Assembly (NCBI GenBank): GCA_963727465.1
Contig: CAVSGL010000010.1
Coordinates: 1-33,734, forward strand
Direction: 5' to 3'
Length of the DNA stretch: 33,734 nt
From: VRUE01 sp963727465
GTDB taxonomy: Bacteria > Actinomycetota > Thermoleophilia > Solirubrobacterales > 70-9
This document shows, one piece after another, positions 1 through 8,207 of the stretch. Position 1 is the stretch's first letter; each line of letters starts with the position of its first letter. The position numbers and the translations under genes are program-made. The notes below the pieces were generated by a model. The model worked only from the letters and a program-made list of their open reading frames with translations. It had not been told where the DNA came from and searched no databases.

Positions 1-332
1 ACCCCTTCACCTACTTCGCCAGCCGTCCGATCCGGGTCTGCGAGAACATCGCGATAGACGATGGCTCGCTCTCGCTCGGCGTCCTCAGGCGAGCCCGCCA
101 GCGCGACATGCCGACCCTGATCCCGCGCCTGTTCAGCGAGCAGCGCCCCGCCGCCCGCCACCGCCAGGTCGAGCATTTCGAAGGCGTCACCGAGGCGAGC
201 ATCGCCTCGACCTCCGAGACCAAGGACGGCATACCCCGCCCCTTCCCGGTCCAGGTCGACGGCGACTACATCGGCGAGCGCACCGAGATCCGCCTCGCGG
301 TCAGCCCGGGCGCACTCACGGTCGTCGCCTGA
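1..332 (+). CDS. Diacylglycerol kinase family lipid kinase, C-terminal part (partial)
   Basis: The frame is open from the left window edge (first full codon at base 3) and ends with TGA at 330-332, so about 109 C-terminal residues are seen. The tail 'PVQVDGDYIGE' followed by a short 'PGALTVV' ending is typical of the C-terminal beta-sandwich of YegS/DgkB-type lipid kinases, which phosphorylate diacylglycerol or related lipids at the inner membrane face. The ATP-binding N-terminal domain lies outside the window, so activity cannot be judged. It converges on rel with no spacer: its stop and the stop of rel are adjacent triplets. Family assignment rests on the C-terminal pattern only. Confidence 0.7.
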   Translation, partial: PFTYFASRPIRVCENIAIDDGSLSLGVLRRARQRDMPTLIPRLFSEQRPAARHRQVEHFEGVTEASIASTSETKDGIPRPFPVQVDGDYIGERTEIRLAVSPGALTVVA

Positions 333-2483
333 TCAGCTCGTCGGCGTGATCCTGTAGGCGTCGAAGACCGACTCGACGTTGCGCAGGCGCGAGATGCACT
401 GCTTGAGCTGCTCGGTGTCGCCGACCTCGACCACGAAGCGGTTTTTCACCATCGGGTGCTTGGTCATGCAGCTCGCGCCGAGGATGTTGATGCCGGCCTC
501 GGAGAAGGTGCGCGAGAGGTCCTCGAGCAGACGGGTGCGATCGTAGGCGTCGATCTGTAGCTCGACCCGGTAGGAGGACTCGTTGTCCCCCTCCCAGGCG
601 ACCTCGACGAAGCGTTCGGGCGACTTCATCAGCGCCTTGACGTTCTTGCAGTCGGCGCGGTGGATCGTGATCCCGCGGCCGAGCGAGACGTAGCCGGCGA
701 TCGTGTCGCCGGGGACGGGGCGGCAGCACTTGGCGAGCCGCACGGCGACGTTGTCGGCGCCCTTCACGCGGATGCCGTAGTTGGAGGCGTCCTTGGTCCG
801 CCGTGCGGTGTCCTCGCGCGGGCCCTCGAGGCCGACCGGCTGCTCGTCCTCGACCGACTCGCCCTCCTTGAGCCGCTGCATCAACTTGTTGGCGACCGCC
901 TTGGTCGCGATCTTGCCCTGGCCGAGGGCGATGTAGAACTCGGTCGCCTTGTGGAAGCCCATCTCGCGGATCACCTGCGCGAGCAGCGGCGACATCGCCA
1001 GCTTCTGCATCGGCAGGCCGCGCTTGCGCAGCGCCCCCTCGAGCGCGTCGCGGCCCTTTTTCTCGGCGTCCTCGCGCCGTTCCTGTTTGAAGAAGGCACG
1101 GATCTTGTTGCGGGCGCGGCTCGTCCGCACCAGCTTCAGCCAGTCGCGCGACGGCCCGCGGTTCTGCTTCGCGGTCAGGACCTCGACGATGTCGCCGGAG
1201 CGCAACTGGTAGTGCAGCGGCACGATGTTGCCGTTGACCTTGGCGCCGACGCAGCGGTGGCCGACGTCGGTGTGGACCGCGTAGGCGAAGTCGAGGGGGG
1301 TCGAGCCGGCCGAGAGGTTCTTGACCTCGCCCTTCGGCGTGAAGACGAAGACCTCGTCCTCGAACAGGTCGACCTTGAGCGATTCGAGGAACTCGGTCGG
1401 ATCCTGCTCGCCCTCGGCCTCGACCAGCTGCCGCAGCCAGGTCATCTTCTCGCGCTTCGGGTCGGCCGCGCCGCCCTCCTTGTAGGCGACGTGGGCGGCG
1501 ATCCCGTACTCGGCCAGGTCATGCATCTCCCTGGTCCGGATCTGGATCTCCAGCGGCTTGCCCTCGGGGCCGATCACGGTCGTGTGCAGCGCCTGGTACA
1601 TGTTGGCCTTCGGCATCGCGACGAAGTCCTTGAAGCGTCCCGGCAGCGGCTTCCAGAGCGAGTGGATCACGCCGATCGCGCCGTAGCAGTCCTTGACCGA
1701 GCCGACGATCACCCGCATCGCGGTCAGGTCGAAGATCTCGTTGAACTCGCGGCCCTTCTTGGTCATCTTCGTGTAGATCGAGTAGAAGTGCTTCGCGCGG
1801 CCGGAGATCTCGGCCTCGATCCCGACCGCCTGTAGCTCGTCGCCGAGAAAGCTGCCGGCCTGGTTGACGAAGGCCTCGCGCTCGTCGCGCTGCTGGGCGA
1901 CCAGCTGTTTGATCTCCTTGTACTTGCGCGGGTGCAGGGTCGCGAAGGCGAGATCCTCGAGCTCCCATTTGATCGCGTGGATCCCCAGCCGGTGGGCCAG
2001 CGGCGCGTAGATCTCGAGCGTCTCGCGTGACTTGGCGGTCTGCTTCTGCTTGGGCAGCGCGCCGAGCGTGCGCATATTGTGCAGGCGGTCGGCCAGCTTG
2101 ATCAGGATCACCCTGACGTCGGTGGCCATCGCCACCATCATCTTGCGGTAGTTCTCGGCCTGACGCTCGTCGCGGCTCTCGAAGGTCATCCCGGTCAGCT
2201 TGGTGACGCCGTCGACCAGCAGGGCGACCTCCTCGCCGAACTCGGCGCGGATCTCCTCGAGGCTGGCGCTGGTGTCCTCGACCGTGTCGTGCAGCAGCGC
2301 CGCGCAGAGGGTCTCGGTGTCGAGCCGCATCCCGGCGCAGATCTGGGCGACGCCGACGGGGTGGGTGATGAACTCGTCGCCGGAGCGGCGCATCTGGTCG
2401 CCGTGGCGCTCGCAGGCGAAGTCGAAGGCGCGGGTGAGGGCCTCGCGATCGATCTCCGGCGCCGAGTCGAACTCCTCGACCAC
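333..2483 (-). CDS. rel: Bifunctional (p)ppGpp synthetase/hydrolase Rel
   Basis: This is the long RelA/SpoT homologue that makes and degrades the stringent-response alarmone. Domains in order are: HD hydrolase (residues about 39-140, with His65-Asp66 in 'LLHDTVEDT'), synthetase (about 230-330, with RFKD at 283-286 and EIQIRT at 312-317), TGS (about 375-440) and C-terminal ACT (about 640-716). The intact HD pair and the RxKD form of the synthetase loop point to a bifunctional enzyme rather than a synthetase-only RelA. Length 716 is normal. The GTG start at 2483 is the conventional choice, but the frame stays open upstream and no clear ribosome site is seen, so the true start could differ. It is the last gene of the recJ-rel group; the RecJ C-terminal frame stops 32 bp upstream. 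Confidence 0.95.
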   Translation of the reverse strand: MVEEFDSAPEIDREALTRAFDFACERHGDQMRRSGDEFITHPVGVAQICAGMRLDTETLCAALLHDTVEDTSASLEEIRAEFGEEVALLVDGVTKLTGMTFESRDERQAENYRKMMVAMATDVRVILIKLADRLHNMRTLGALPKQKQTAKSRETLEIYAPLAHRLGIHAIKWELEDLAFATLHPRKYKEIKQLVAQQRDEREAFVNQAGSFLGDELQAVGIEAEISGRAKHFYSIYTKMTKKGREFNEIFDLTAMRVIVGSVKDCYGAIGVIHSLWKPLPGRFKDFVAMPKANMYQALHTTVIGPEGKPLEIQIRTREMHDLAEYGIAAHVAYKEGGAADPKREKMTWLRQLVEAEGEQDPTEFLESLKVDLFEDEVFVFTPKGEVKNLSAGSTPLDFAYAVHTDVGHRCVGAKVNGNIVPLHYQLRSGDIVEVLTAKQNRGPSRDWLKLVRTSRARNKIRAFFKQERREDAEKKGRDALEGALRKRGLPMQKLAMSPLLAQVIREMGFHKATEFYIALGQGKIATKAVANKLMQRLKEGESVEDEQPVGLEGPREDTARRTKDASNYGIRVKGADNVAVRLAKCCRPVPGDTIAGYVSLGRGITIHRADCKNVKALMKSPERFVEVAWEGDNESSYRVELQIDAYDRTRLLEDLSRTFSEAGINILGASCMTKHPMVKNRFVVEVGDTEQLKQCISRLRNVESVFDAYRITPTS

Positions 2484-2515
2484 GGCGAGGAGGTCGGCGA
2501 GAAGCTCGCGCTGCG

Positions 2516-3199
2516 CTAGGGACTCTTTCGTCGTTCGAGGAATCGCAAACCCTCCTGGTGGCGAGCGCCGTAGGCCCGGTAGGCGGCGGAGCGCTCGAGT
2601 TCTGTCCCCTCTGAGGATACGACGCCGACGCCGCCTGCTCCTTTCCCCGGCGCGCCCCGAACGAGATTGAGCTCATCCAGCACGCGCAGACAGCGGGCAG
2701 CGGTCTCCGGCGCGCGGGGAAAGCGCCCGCCCCCGCGCAGCGCTTCGCGCAGCTCGTCGCCCTCCGTCTCGCCGGCGTCCCGCAGGTCCCGGAACAGAGC
2801 GATCAGGACGTCGCGGCGGGCCAGCTGCTCGTCGAGCATGGCGAGGGCGAAGCGATGCTCGGGCTCGCCCCAGGCGAGGTGCGCGTACCCCTCTCCGGCC
2901 ATCGCCAGTTGCTCGACGTGGGCGAACTGCGGCGGGTCGACGAGGACGACGTGCGCGAAGCGGGCTGCGAGCTCCGGCTCGGCTTCGAGCAGCGCGGCGT
3001 CGGCCAGCACGACCCCGTCGCCGCCGAGCGCCGCACGCCGCTCCCGGCATGCGACAACCGCCAGCACCTCCCCCGCCCCGCACGAGGCCAGCTCCGCCAC
3101 CACCGCAGCAGCCGAGCTGCGTGGCCGCACGACCTCCCGCCCCCCAAGCGCGGTCGAGGTTTTCTCCGCTATGCGGTCATAACCTCGACCGCGCTCGGG
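2516..3199 (-). pseudogene. RecJ C-terminal domain, out of frame (-1) with recJ
   Basis: About 220 codons encode a region that matches in kind the extra C-terminal domain of long bacterial RecJ proteins: a Rossmann-like stretch with alternating 'VVAELASCGAGEVLAVVAC' and 'HVVLVDPPQF', then a helical tail ending at TAG 2516-2518. It has no convincing start of its own. A GTG at 3130 is preceded by GGGAGG (plus 3133-3138), but only two bases lie between them. The frame continues seamlessly from recJ if one base is re-read at the run of seven C (plus 3197-3203). Possible readings are a frameshifted recJ, programmed -1 slippage, a homopolymer sequencing error, or a separate downstream gene. The family link is from memory of RecJ architecture. 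Confidence 0.6.
3147..3195. repeat. Large palindromic element at the recJ frame break
   Basis: Two perfect 15-base arms, AGCGCGGTCGAGGTT (3147-3161) and its reverse complement (3181-3195), flank a 19-base centre that itself holds CCGC-TAT-GCGG. After one mismatch the arms continue as C5/G5, so the full structure reaches about 3141-3201. It lies exactly where the RecJ core frame ends (TAG at 3169-3171) and between the OB domain and the C-terminal domain. It resembles a REP-like inserted palindrome; no second copy was noticed in this window. Confidence 0.75.
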
Positions 3200-4953
3200 G
3201 GGGCGGCGGGGTCGGCGGCGAACTCGGACTCGAAGCGCTGCCACCACTCGTCCTCGGCTGCTTCGCCGGCGCTCGTGGGCTCGTGTGGATAGAGCTCGCG
3301 CAGGACCACGCGCGGCTCGACCGAGCCGTTCCAACGGTTGACCTCGAGCCGCACGGCCGCGTCGACGGGGTCGTCCTCGGCGACCCCGAGACTGGCGCGG
3401 CCGAAGGCGACCCCGAGCGCCCGGTGGGCGCCGCTGTGCAGGCTGAAGCGGGCGTGCTTGCCTTCGCCCATCGTGCGCACGTCGCGCACCCTCGCCGCGG
3501 GGACGAGCAACCGCACCCCCGGATTGCCCATCCCAAACGGGGCCAGCTGCTGGAGCTCCTCGGCCAGGTCGAGACCGAGCCCGGCGCCGCCGACCATCGC
3601 GTCGATCCGCTCGCTGCGTCGCGGCGCCTCCGGACCCAGCACAGCCAATGCATGGGCGGCGAAGGCGGTGCGGAAGGCGTCGAGGTTCTCGGCGCGCAGC
3701 TGAAGGCCGGCGGCCGCCCGGTGCCCGCCGAAGCCCTCGAGGTGCTCGGCGCAGGCCTCCAGCGCGGCCAGCAGGTCGAAGCCCGGGATGCTGCGCCCGG
3801 ACCCGCGCCCTCGCCCTTCGCCGTCGAGCGAAACGACCACAACGGGGCGGTGGTGGCGCTCGGCCAGGCGCGAGGCGACGATCCCGATCACGCCCGGGTG
3901 CCAGCCCTCGCCGGCCAGCACGAGCCCGGGCGCCTCGCGAAGCTCGTCGGGCAGCTCGCGCCGCGCCGCCTCGGCCGCCGCGTCGACCTCGCGCTCGGTC
4001 GCCCGCCGCTCGCTGTTCGCCCGGCCCAGCTCCGCCGCGATCTCCTGCGCCCGAGCCTCGTCTTCGGTCAGGAACAGCTCCACCCCCGCGTCCGCCCGAT
4101 ACAGCCGCCCGGCGGCATTGATCCGCGGCGCCAGCCTGAATGCCAGATCGCCCTCGTCGAGTTGCGTCGGCTCGCATTTCGACGCCTCCAGCAGGGCTCG
4201 GATCCCCGGCCGCCGCGCTCGCCTGACCTCCTCCAGCCCCCTGCGCACAAGGCTGCGGTTCTCCCCCACCAGCGGCACCACATCGGCGACGGTCGCCAGG
4301 GCGACGAGGTCGAGGTCCACCTCGCCGTTGTCTTCGCGCAGCGCGCAGGCCAGCTTCCACGACACCGCAGTGCCGCAGAGCTCCTCGAAGGGATAGCCGT
4401 CGACGGTTGGATGGAGGATCGGGCAGTCGGGCAGCTCGGGACCCGGTTGATGGTGGTCGGTCACGATCACGTCCATGCCGAGCTTCTTGGCAAGCGCCAC
4501 CTCCTCGACCGACGTGATTCCGCAGTCCACCGTGATCAGCAGCTCGGTCCCTCGCTCCGCCAGCTTCTCCACGTTCGCGGCGCAGAGGCCGTAGCCGTCC
4601 TCGATTCGGTCGGGGATCAGCCAGTCGCACTCGGCGCCGAGCTCGCGCAGCGATCCGACCAGGATCGCGGTGGCGCAGACGCCGTCGACGTCGAAGTCGC
4701 CGTGAACGGTGATCCGGCGGCCCTCGCGGATCGCCGTCGAGGCGAGCGCCACGACCGCCTGCATCGAGCCGAAGGCGCCCGGCGGGTGCGACTCGTCGGC
4801 CGCGAGGAACTCGCGCGCCGCCTCCGGGGTGCGGTAGCCGCGCCGCACCAGCGTCACCGCCACGGGTTCGCTCAGGCCGAGCTCCTCGCACAGCGCCCGA
4901 ACCTCGGCGTAGGCATAGGGCTCGGCCTCATATACGCGGACGCTCTCCGGCAC
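3169..4953 (-). CDS. recJ: Single-stranded-DNA exonuclease RecJ, core domains
   Basis: RecJ degrades single-stranded DNA 5' to 3' in recombination and mismatch or base-excision repair. The 594-residue frame holds the DHH-family phosphoesterase motifs ('HGDFDVDGVCA', 'ITVDCGI', 'VTDHHQ'), the DHHA1 segment with 'GWHPGVIGIVASRL' and 'GFGGHRAAAG', and an OB-like part ending near 'RVVLRELYPH'. The metal-binding Asp and His residues are all visible. Length equals the three-domain core of shorter RecJ proteins such as E. coli's, so the core could work alone. The frame then hits TAG inside a palindrome, and a further RecJ-like domain continues in the -1 frame. The start is GTG at 4953, with a TANNNT hexamer six bases upstream that suggests a leaderless transcript. 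Confidence 0.9.
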   Translation of the reverse strand: MPESVRVYEAEPYAYAEVRALCEELGLSEPVAVTLVRRGYRTPEAAREFLAADESHPPGAFGSMQAVVALASTAIREGRRITVHGDFDVDGVCATAILVGSLRELGAECDWLIPDRIEDGYGLCAANVEKLAERGTELLITVDCGITSVEEVALAKKLGMDVIVTDHHQPGPELPDCPILHPTVDGYPFEELCGTAVSWKLACALREDNGEVDLDLVALATVADVVPLVGENRSLVRRGLEEVRRARRPGIRALLEASKCEPTQLDEGDLAFRLAPRINAAGRLYRADAGVELFLTEDEARAQEIAAELGRANSERRATEREVDAAAEAARRELPDELREAPGLVLAGEGWHPGVIGIVASRLAERHHRPVVVVSLDGEGRGRGSGRSIPGFDLLAALEACAEHLEGFGGHRAAAGLQLRAENLDAFRTAFAAHALAVLGPEAPRRSERIDAMVGGAGLGLDLAEELQQLAPFGMGNPGVRLLVPAARVRDVRTMGEGKHARFSLHSGAHRALGVAFGRASLGVAEDDPVDAAVRLEVNRWNGSVEPRVVLRELYPHEPTSAGEAAEDEWWQRFESEFAADPAAPPSAVEVMTA

Positions 4954-4959
4954 ACGATC

Positions 4960-4965
4960 AAGCTA
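4960..4965 (-). promoter_or_regulatory. Candidate -10 hexamer of recJ (leaderless)
   Basis: On the minus strand TAGCTT is followed by six bases and then the GTG start of recJ, the spacing expected if transcription starts at or next to the start codon. No convincing -35 box was identified. Confidence 0.35.
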
Positions 4966-4987
4966 GGCGGCGCGGCGGCGGCAAAGC

Positions 4988-5014
4988 GGCCGCACCGGTG
5001 CGCAAACTGCGGCC
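4988..5014. terminator. Stem-loop between the 88-residue membrane gene and recJ
   Basis: GGCCGCA (4988-4994) pairs with TGCGGCC (5008-5014). The left arm overlaps a 12-base perfect palindrome, CGCACCGGTGCG (4991-5002). There is no T-run, so it is only a terminator-like hairpin downstream of the gene ending at 5018. Confidence 0.3.
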
Positions 5015-5017
5015 TGT

Positions 5018-5284
5018 TCAGGCCTGGGCCTGCTCGGCGCGAACCCCGAGGAGCCAGACGACCGCCAGCCCGATCGCAACCCCGGGGATCGCGGTCAGCG
5101 CCGTCAGCACGTCGGTCTCCCCAAGACCGCGGCCGGAGGCGACCTCGACGACCGCGCCGAAGACGACCGCGCCGATGGTCGAGCCGAGGAAGGCGCCGAC
5201 GATCCCCTGCCAGAAGCGATCGGGCAGGAAGACGGTGAAGTGCCAGAGGGCGATCCCCATCGTGAACCAGACGATCAGCGCCAC
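5018..5284 (-). CDS. Small three-helix membrane protein
   Basis: An 88-residue hydrophobic protein with about three predicted membrane segments (residues 2-21, 26-50 and 58-82). The glycine-rich 'GAFLGSTIGAVVFGAVVEV' in the second helix suggests tight helix packing. It starts with GTG directly after the secDF stop (zero spacing), so it is almost certainly cotranscribed with secDF and may be translationally coupled to it. I do not recognise the family. Location next to the Sec accessory protein suggests a membrane role, but nothing shows what it does. Confidence 0.65.
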   Translation of the reverse strand: MALIVWFTMGIALWHFTVFLPDRFWQGIVGAFLGSTIGAVVFGAVVEVASGRGLGETDVLTALTAIPGVAIGLAVVWLLGVRAEQAQA

Positions 5285-8203
5285 CTAACGATTCCTCCCG
5301 TGTTTGCGGCGCTGTTTGCGCCGTTCGCGCCGTTTCTCGTTGCGCTCGCGGCGTTCCTGGGCGGCCGGGTCCGGCTCGCTCGGGGGAACGGGCTCCTCCT
5401 GCGCCGCCGGCGCCGGGTCGCCGCCGTTGTCGCCGGGTCGCTCGGCCACCGCGACCGCGGCCAGCTCCGCGGCCCGCTCCTCGTCGGTCTCATCGTCGTC
5501 GCCCAGCCTTGCCAGGGCGACGTCGTCGGCAAAGGCGGGCACCGAGCCGTCGACCTCGGCGATCCGTTCGCGGCGTCGCGCGAAGCCCGGCTCGCGTTCC
5601 TTCCAGGCCGTCAGCACGGGCGAGGCGATGAAGATCGAGGAATAGGTACCGGAGATGATCCCGACCAGCATCGCGAAGGCGAAGTCCTGAAGGGTCGCGC
5701 CGCCGAAGACGAGCAGCGAGACGACCGCGAGCAGGGTGGTGAAGCTGGTCGCCAGCGAGCGGGTCAGCACCTCGCTCATCGAGCGGTTGACGATCTGCGA
5801 GAAGGCCGCCCGCGGCATCCGCGGCAGGTTCTCGCGTATTCGGTCGAAGACGATGATCGTGTCGTAGAGCGAGTAGCCGAGGATGGTGAGGAAGGCGGCG
5901 ACCGTGCCGCTGGTCACCTCTTTCCCGGTCAGGGAGTAGACGCCGCCGGTGATCAGGATGTCGTGGAAGATCGCGATCAACACCGGCACGGCGAACTTGG
6001 GATCGAAGCGGAAGGCGACGTAGGCACAGATCACAAGCAGCGAGAAGATCAGCGCCTTGAGCGCGCTGTCGGCCACCTGTTCGCCGAAGGTCGGGCCGAC
6101 GCTGGTGCTGTCGAAGCCGTTCTGGACCACGCCGAATTCCCCTTCGAGCGCGTTCTGGGCCTTCGCCACCTGGCTCGGTCCGAGCTCGCGGGCGGAGACC
6201 TGGAAGACGTTGTCGCCGAATTCGGGGTCGGAGACCTGCTGGATCTCCTCGGTCGAGATGCCGGCCGCGTCGAGCGAGTCGCGCACGCCTTCCTCGTCGG
6301 TGGGCTTGTTCAGCGCGACCTTGATCCGCGTGCCGGACTCGAAGTCGATGCCGAAGTTGAGCTGCTGGGTCGCCAGCGCCAGCGCGCCGACGATCAGGAT
6401 CGCGCCGGAGACCGAGAAGAACCAGCGGCTGGCGCCCATGAAGTCGAAGTGCCAGCGCACGCCTTTGTTCGTGGCGCCGAGCGCGCTGGGCGAGCGCAGG
6501 ATGCGCGAGCGGCTCATGCTGAGCAGCAGCGCCTGGGTGAAGACGACGGCGGTCAGCAGCGAGACGATCGTGCCGACGCCGAGCACGAAGGCGAAGCCCT
6601 TGACCCCGGCGGTGGCGAGGACGAAGAGGATGAAGGCGGTCAGCAGGGTGACGACGTTGGCGTCGACGATCGTCCCGATCCCGCGCCGGTAGCCGGCGGC
6701 GATCGCGCTCGCCATCGGCCTGCCCGCGCGCACCTCCTCCTTGATCCGCTCGAAGATGACGATGTTCGAGTCGGCCGTGACCCCGATCGTCAGCACCAGT
6801 CCCGCGATCCCCGGCAGGGTCAGCGTGATCGGGATCAGTTTGATCAGGGCGAAGAAGATCACCCCGTAGGCGCCGAGCGCCAGGACCGCGATCAGGCCGA
6901 GGAAGCGGTAGAAGGCGAGCAGGAAGATGACGACGAGGGCGAGGCCGATGATCCCGGCCTTGATCCCGGCGTCGAGCGCCTGACTGCCGAGCGTCGCCGA
7001 GACCTGGGTCTGGCTGATCAGCTTCAGGTTGACCGGCAGGGCGCCGATCTGGAGGAAGGTCGCCAGGTCCTGCGCTTCCTGGATGCTGGTGAAGCCGCCG
7101 GAGATCTGCGCCCCGGTGCGGCCGTCGATCCCGTCCGGGTTCTGGGCGAAGTTGATGATCGGCGCCGTCTTGATTTCGTTGTCGAGGACGACGGCGAAGC
7201 GCCCGGAGAGCTGTTCGGCCTGTTCTCCCGAGGCCGGGCCGATCGCCCGCGCCTGGCCGCGCTGGGCGATCCGGCGGGTGACTTCCTGGAAGGCCTCGCG
7301 GCCCTTGCCGGTGAACTGGAAGGTGACGTTGGGCTGCCCGAGTTCGTCGGTTTCCTGCTTCGGGTTGGTGATCTCGGTACCCGAGAGGGCCGGGTTGTCC
7401 TTGAGCGCGAACCAGCCGGCGTTCGAGATCCCCTCGATCACCTTCCCGTTCGAGTCCGAGGGCTGCTCGGAGACGACGATCGTCCCCGCCGGGACCTTTT
7501 TCACGATCCCGTTGTGGGAGCGTTTGCGCCCGGTCGCGGTGATGAACAGGTCTTCTTCGGAAAACTCCGGCCCGGCGAGCAGCTTGTGCGTGCTGTCCTT
7601 GGAGAAGAGGTAGTAGCGCGGTTTGGTCGTCGAGCAGGTGGTGCAGTTCGCGACCGGCTTCTGTTCGGCGGCGAGGTTGACGGCTCCCCAGGCGGTCGGA
7701 TAGGCGCCGGCGCCGGCGAGCTGGCCGTTCTTCGCGTTCGAGACCGGCCGGCCGGCGGCCTGCCATTCCTTGTTCGCTTCTTCGCTGGCTTTCGCCGGCG
7801 GTTCCTGGCCGGGATTGCCCCCGATCGCCTTCTCGCGGCCGATCAGGTTCGGTTCCCAGTCGTACATGTGCAGCTGGGCGGTGGTCCCCACCTGTTCGAT
7901 CGCCCGCTCGGCGTTGGTGACGTCGGGCAGGCTGACCGAGATCTCGGTCGTGCCGAGCCGCGAGACCTCCGGCTCGGAGACGCCGAGCTTGTCGATCCGC
8001 TCGCGGATGATTTCGATCGAGCGGTCGATGTCTTCGCCGCTGACTTCTTTCGACTCGCCGGTCGGCGTGCCCTGGTAGACGAGCTGGACGCCGCCCTTGA
8101 GGTCGAGCCCGAGCCGCGTCTGCTTGTTGGCGACGACGAGCGCCGAGACGACGATCAGCGCCAGGACGAAGAGCAGCACGAAGGCGTTGCGGCGTCGTCT
8201 CAT
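5285..8203 (-). CDS. secDF: Fused protein-export membrane protein SecDF
   Basis: SecD and SecF use the proton gradient to help pull secreted proteins through SecYEG. Here both are one 972-residue chain. The SecD half runs from residue 1 to about 575, with N-terminal helix, 'LGLDLKGGVQL' (31-41), extracytoplasmic head and five helices carrying 'GVTADSNIVIFERI' (Asp478). The SecF half is about 590-870, with 'FGIDFESGT' (617-625) and 'GYSLYDTIIVFDRI' (Asp781). A long charged tail (871-972) ends in a very basic stretch. The SecD head carries an insertion (about 120-290) that includes a CTTC pair at 187-190, unusual for this domain. It lies four bases downstream of the zinc-ribbon/PAS gene. Separate secD and secF genes are the commoner actinobacterial arrangement. 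Confidence 0.95.
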   Translation of the reverse strand: MRRRRNAFVLLFVLALIVVSALVVANKQTRLGLDLKGGVQLVYQGTPTGESKEVSGEDIDRSIEIIRERIDKLGVSEPEVSRLGTTEISVSLPDVTNAERAIEQVGTTAQLHMYDWEPNLIGREKAIGGNPGQEPPAKASEEANKEWQAAGRPVSNAKNGQLAGAGAYPTAWGAVNLAAEQKPVANCTTCSTTKPRYYLFSKDSTHKLLAGPEFSEEDLFITATGRKRSHNGIVKKVPAGTIVVSEQPSDSNGKVIEGISNAGWFALKDNPALSGTEITNPKQETDELGQPNVTFQFTGKGREAFQEVTRRIAQRGQARAIGPASGEQAEQLSGRFAVVLDNEIKTAPIINFAQNPDGIDGRTGAQISGGFTSIQEAQDLATFLQIGALPVNLKLISQTQVSATLGSQALDAGIKAGIIGLALVVIFLLAFYRFLGLIAVLALGAYGVIFFALIKLIPITLTLPGIAGLVLTIGVTADSNIVIFERIKEEVRAGRPMASAIAAGYRRGIGTIVDANVVTLLTAFILFVLATAGVKGFAFVLGVGTIVSLLTAVVFTQALLLSMSRSRILRSPSALGATNKGVRWHFDFMGASRWFFSVSGAILIVGALALATQQLNFGIDFESGTRIKVALNKPTDEEGVRDSLDAAGISTEEIQQVSDPEFGDNVFQVSARELGPSQVAKAQNALEGEFGVVQNGFDSTSVGPTFGEQVADSALKALIFSLLVICAYVAFRFDPKFAVPVLIAIFHDILITGGVYSLTGKEVTSGTVAAFLTILGYSLYDTIIVFDRIRENLPRMPRAAFSQIVNRSMSEVLTRSLATSFTTLLAVVSLLVFGGATLQDFAFAMLVGIISGTYSSIFIASPVLTAWKEREPGFARRRERIAEVDGSVPAFADDVALARLGDDDETDEERAAELAAVAVAERPGDNGGDPAPAAQEEPVPPSEPDPAAQERRERNEKRRERRKQRRKHGRNR

Positions 8204-8207
8204 CGGC

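Noticed and set aside
3130..3138. GTG with GGGAGG upstream as an independent start of the RecJ C-terminal domain
   Set aside because: Only two bases separate the ribosome-site-like sequence from the codon, and codons upstream in the same frame already look like the domain; kept only as an alternative.
2516..4891. One long 791-codon frame covering the RecJ core region and the C-terminal domain
   Set aside because: Only the part downstream of about 3199 is protein-like; upstream it is Arg/Gly-rich noise in the wrong frame of recJ.
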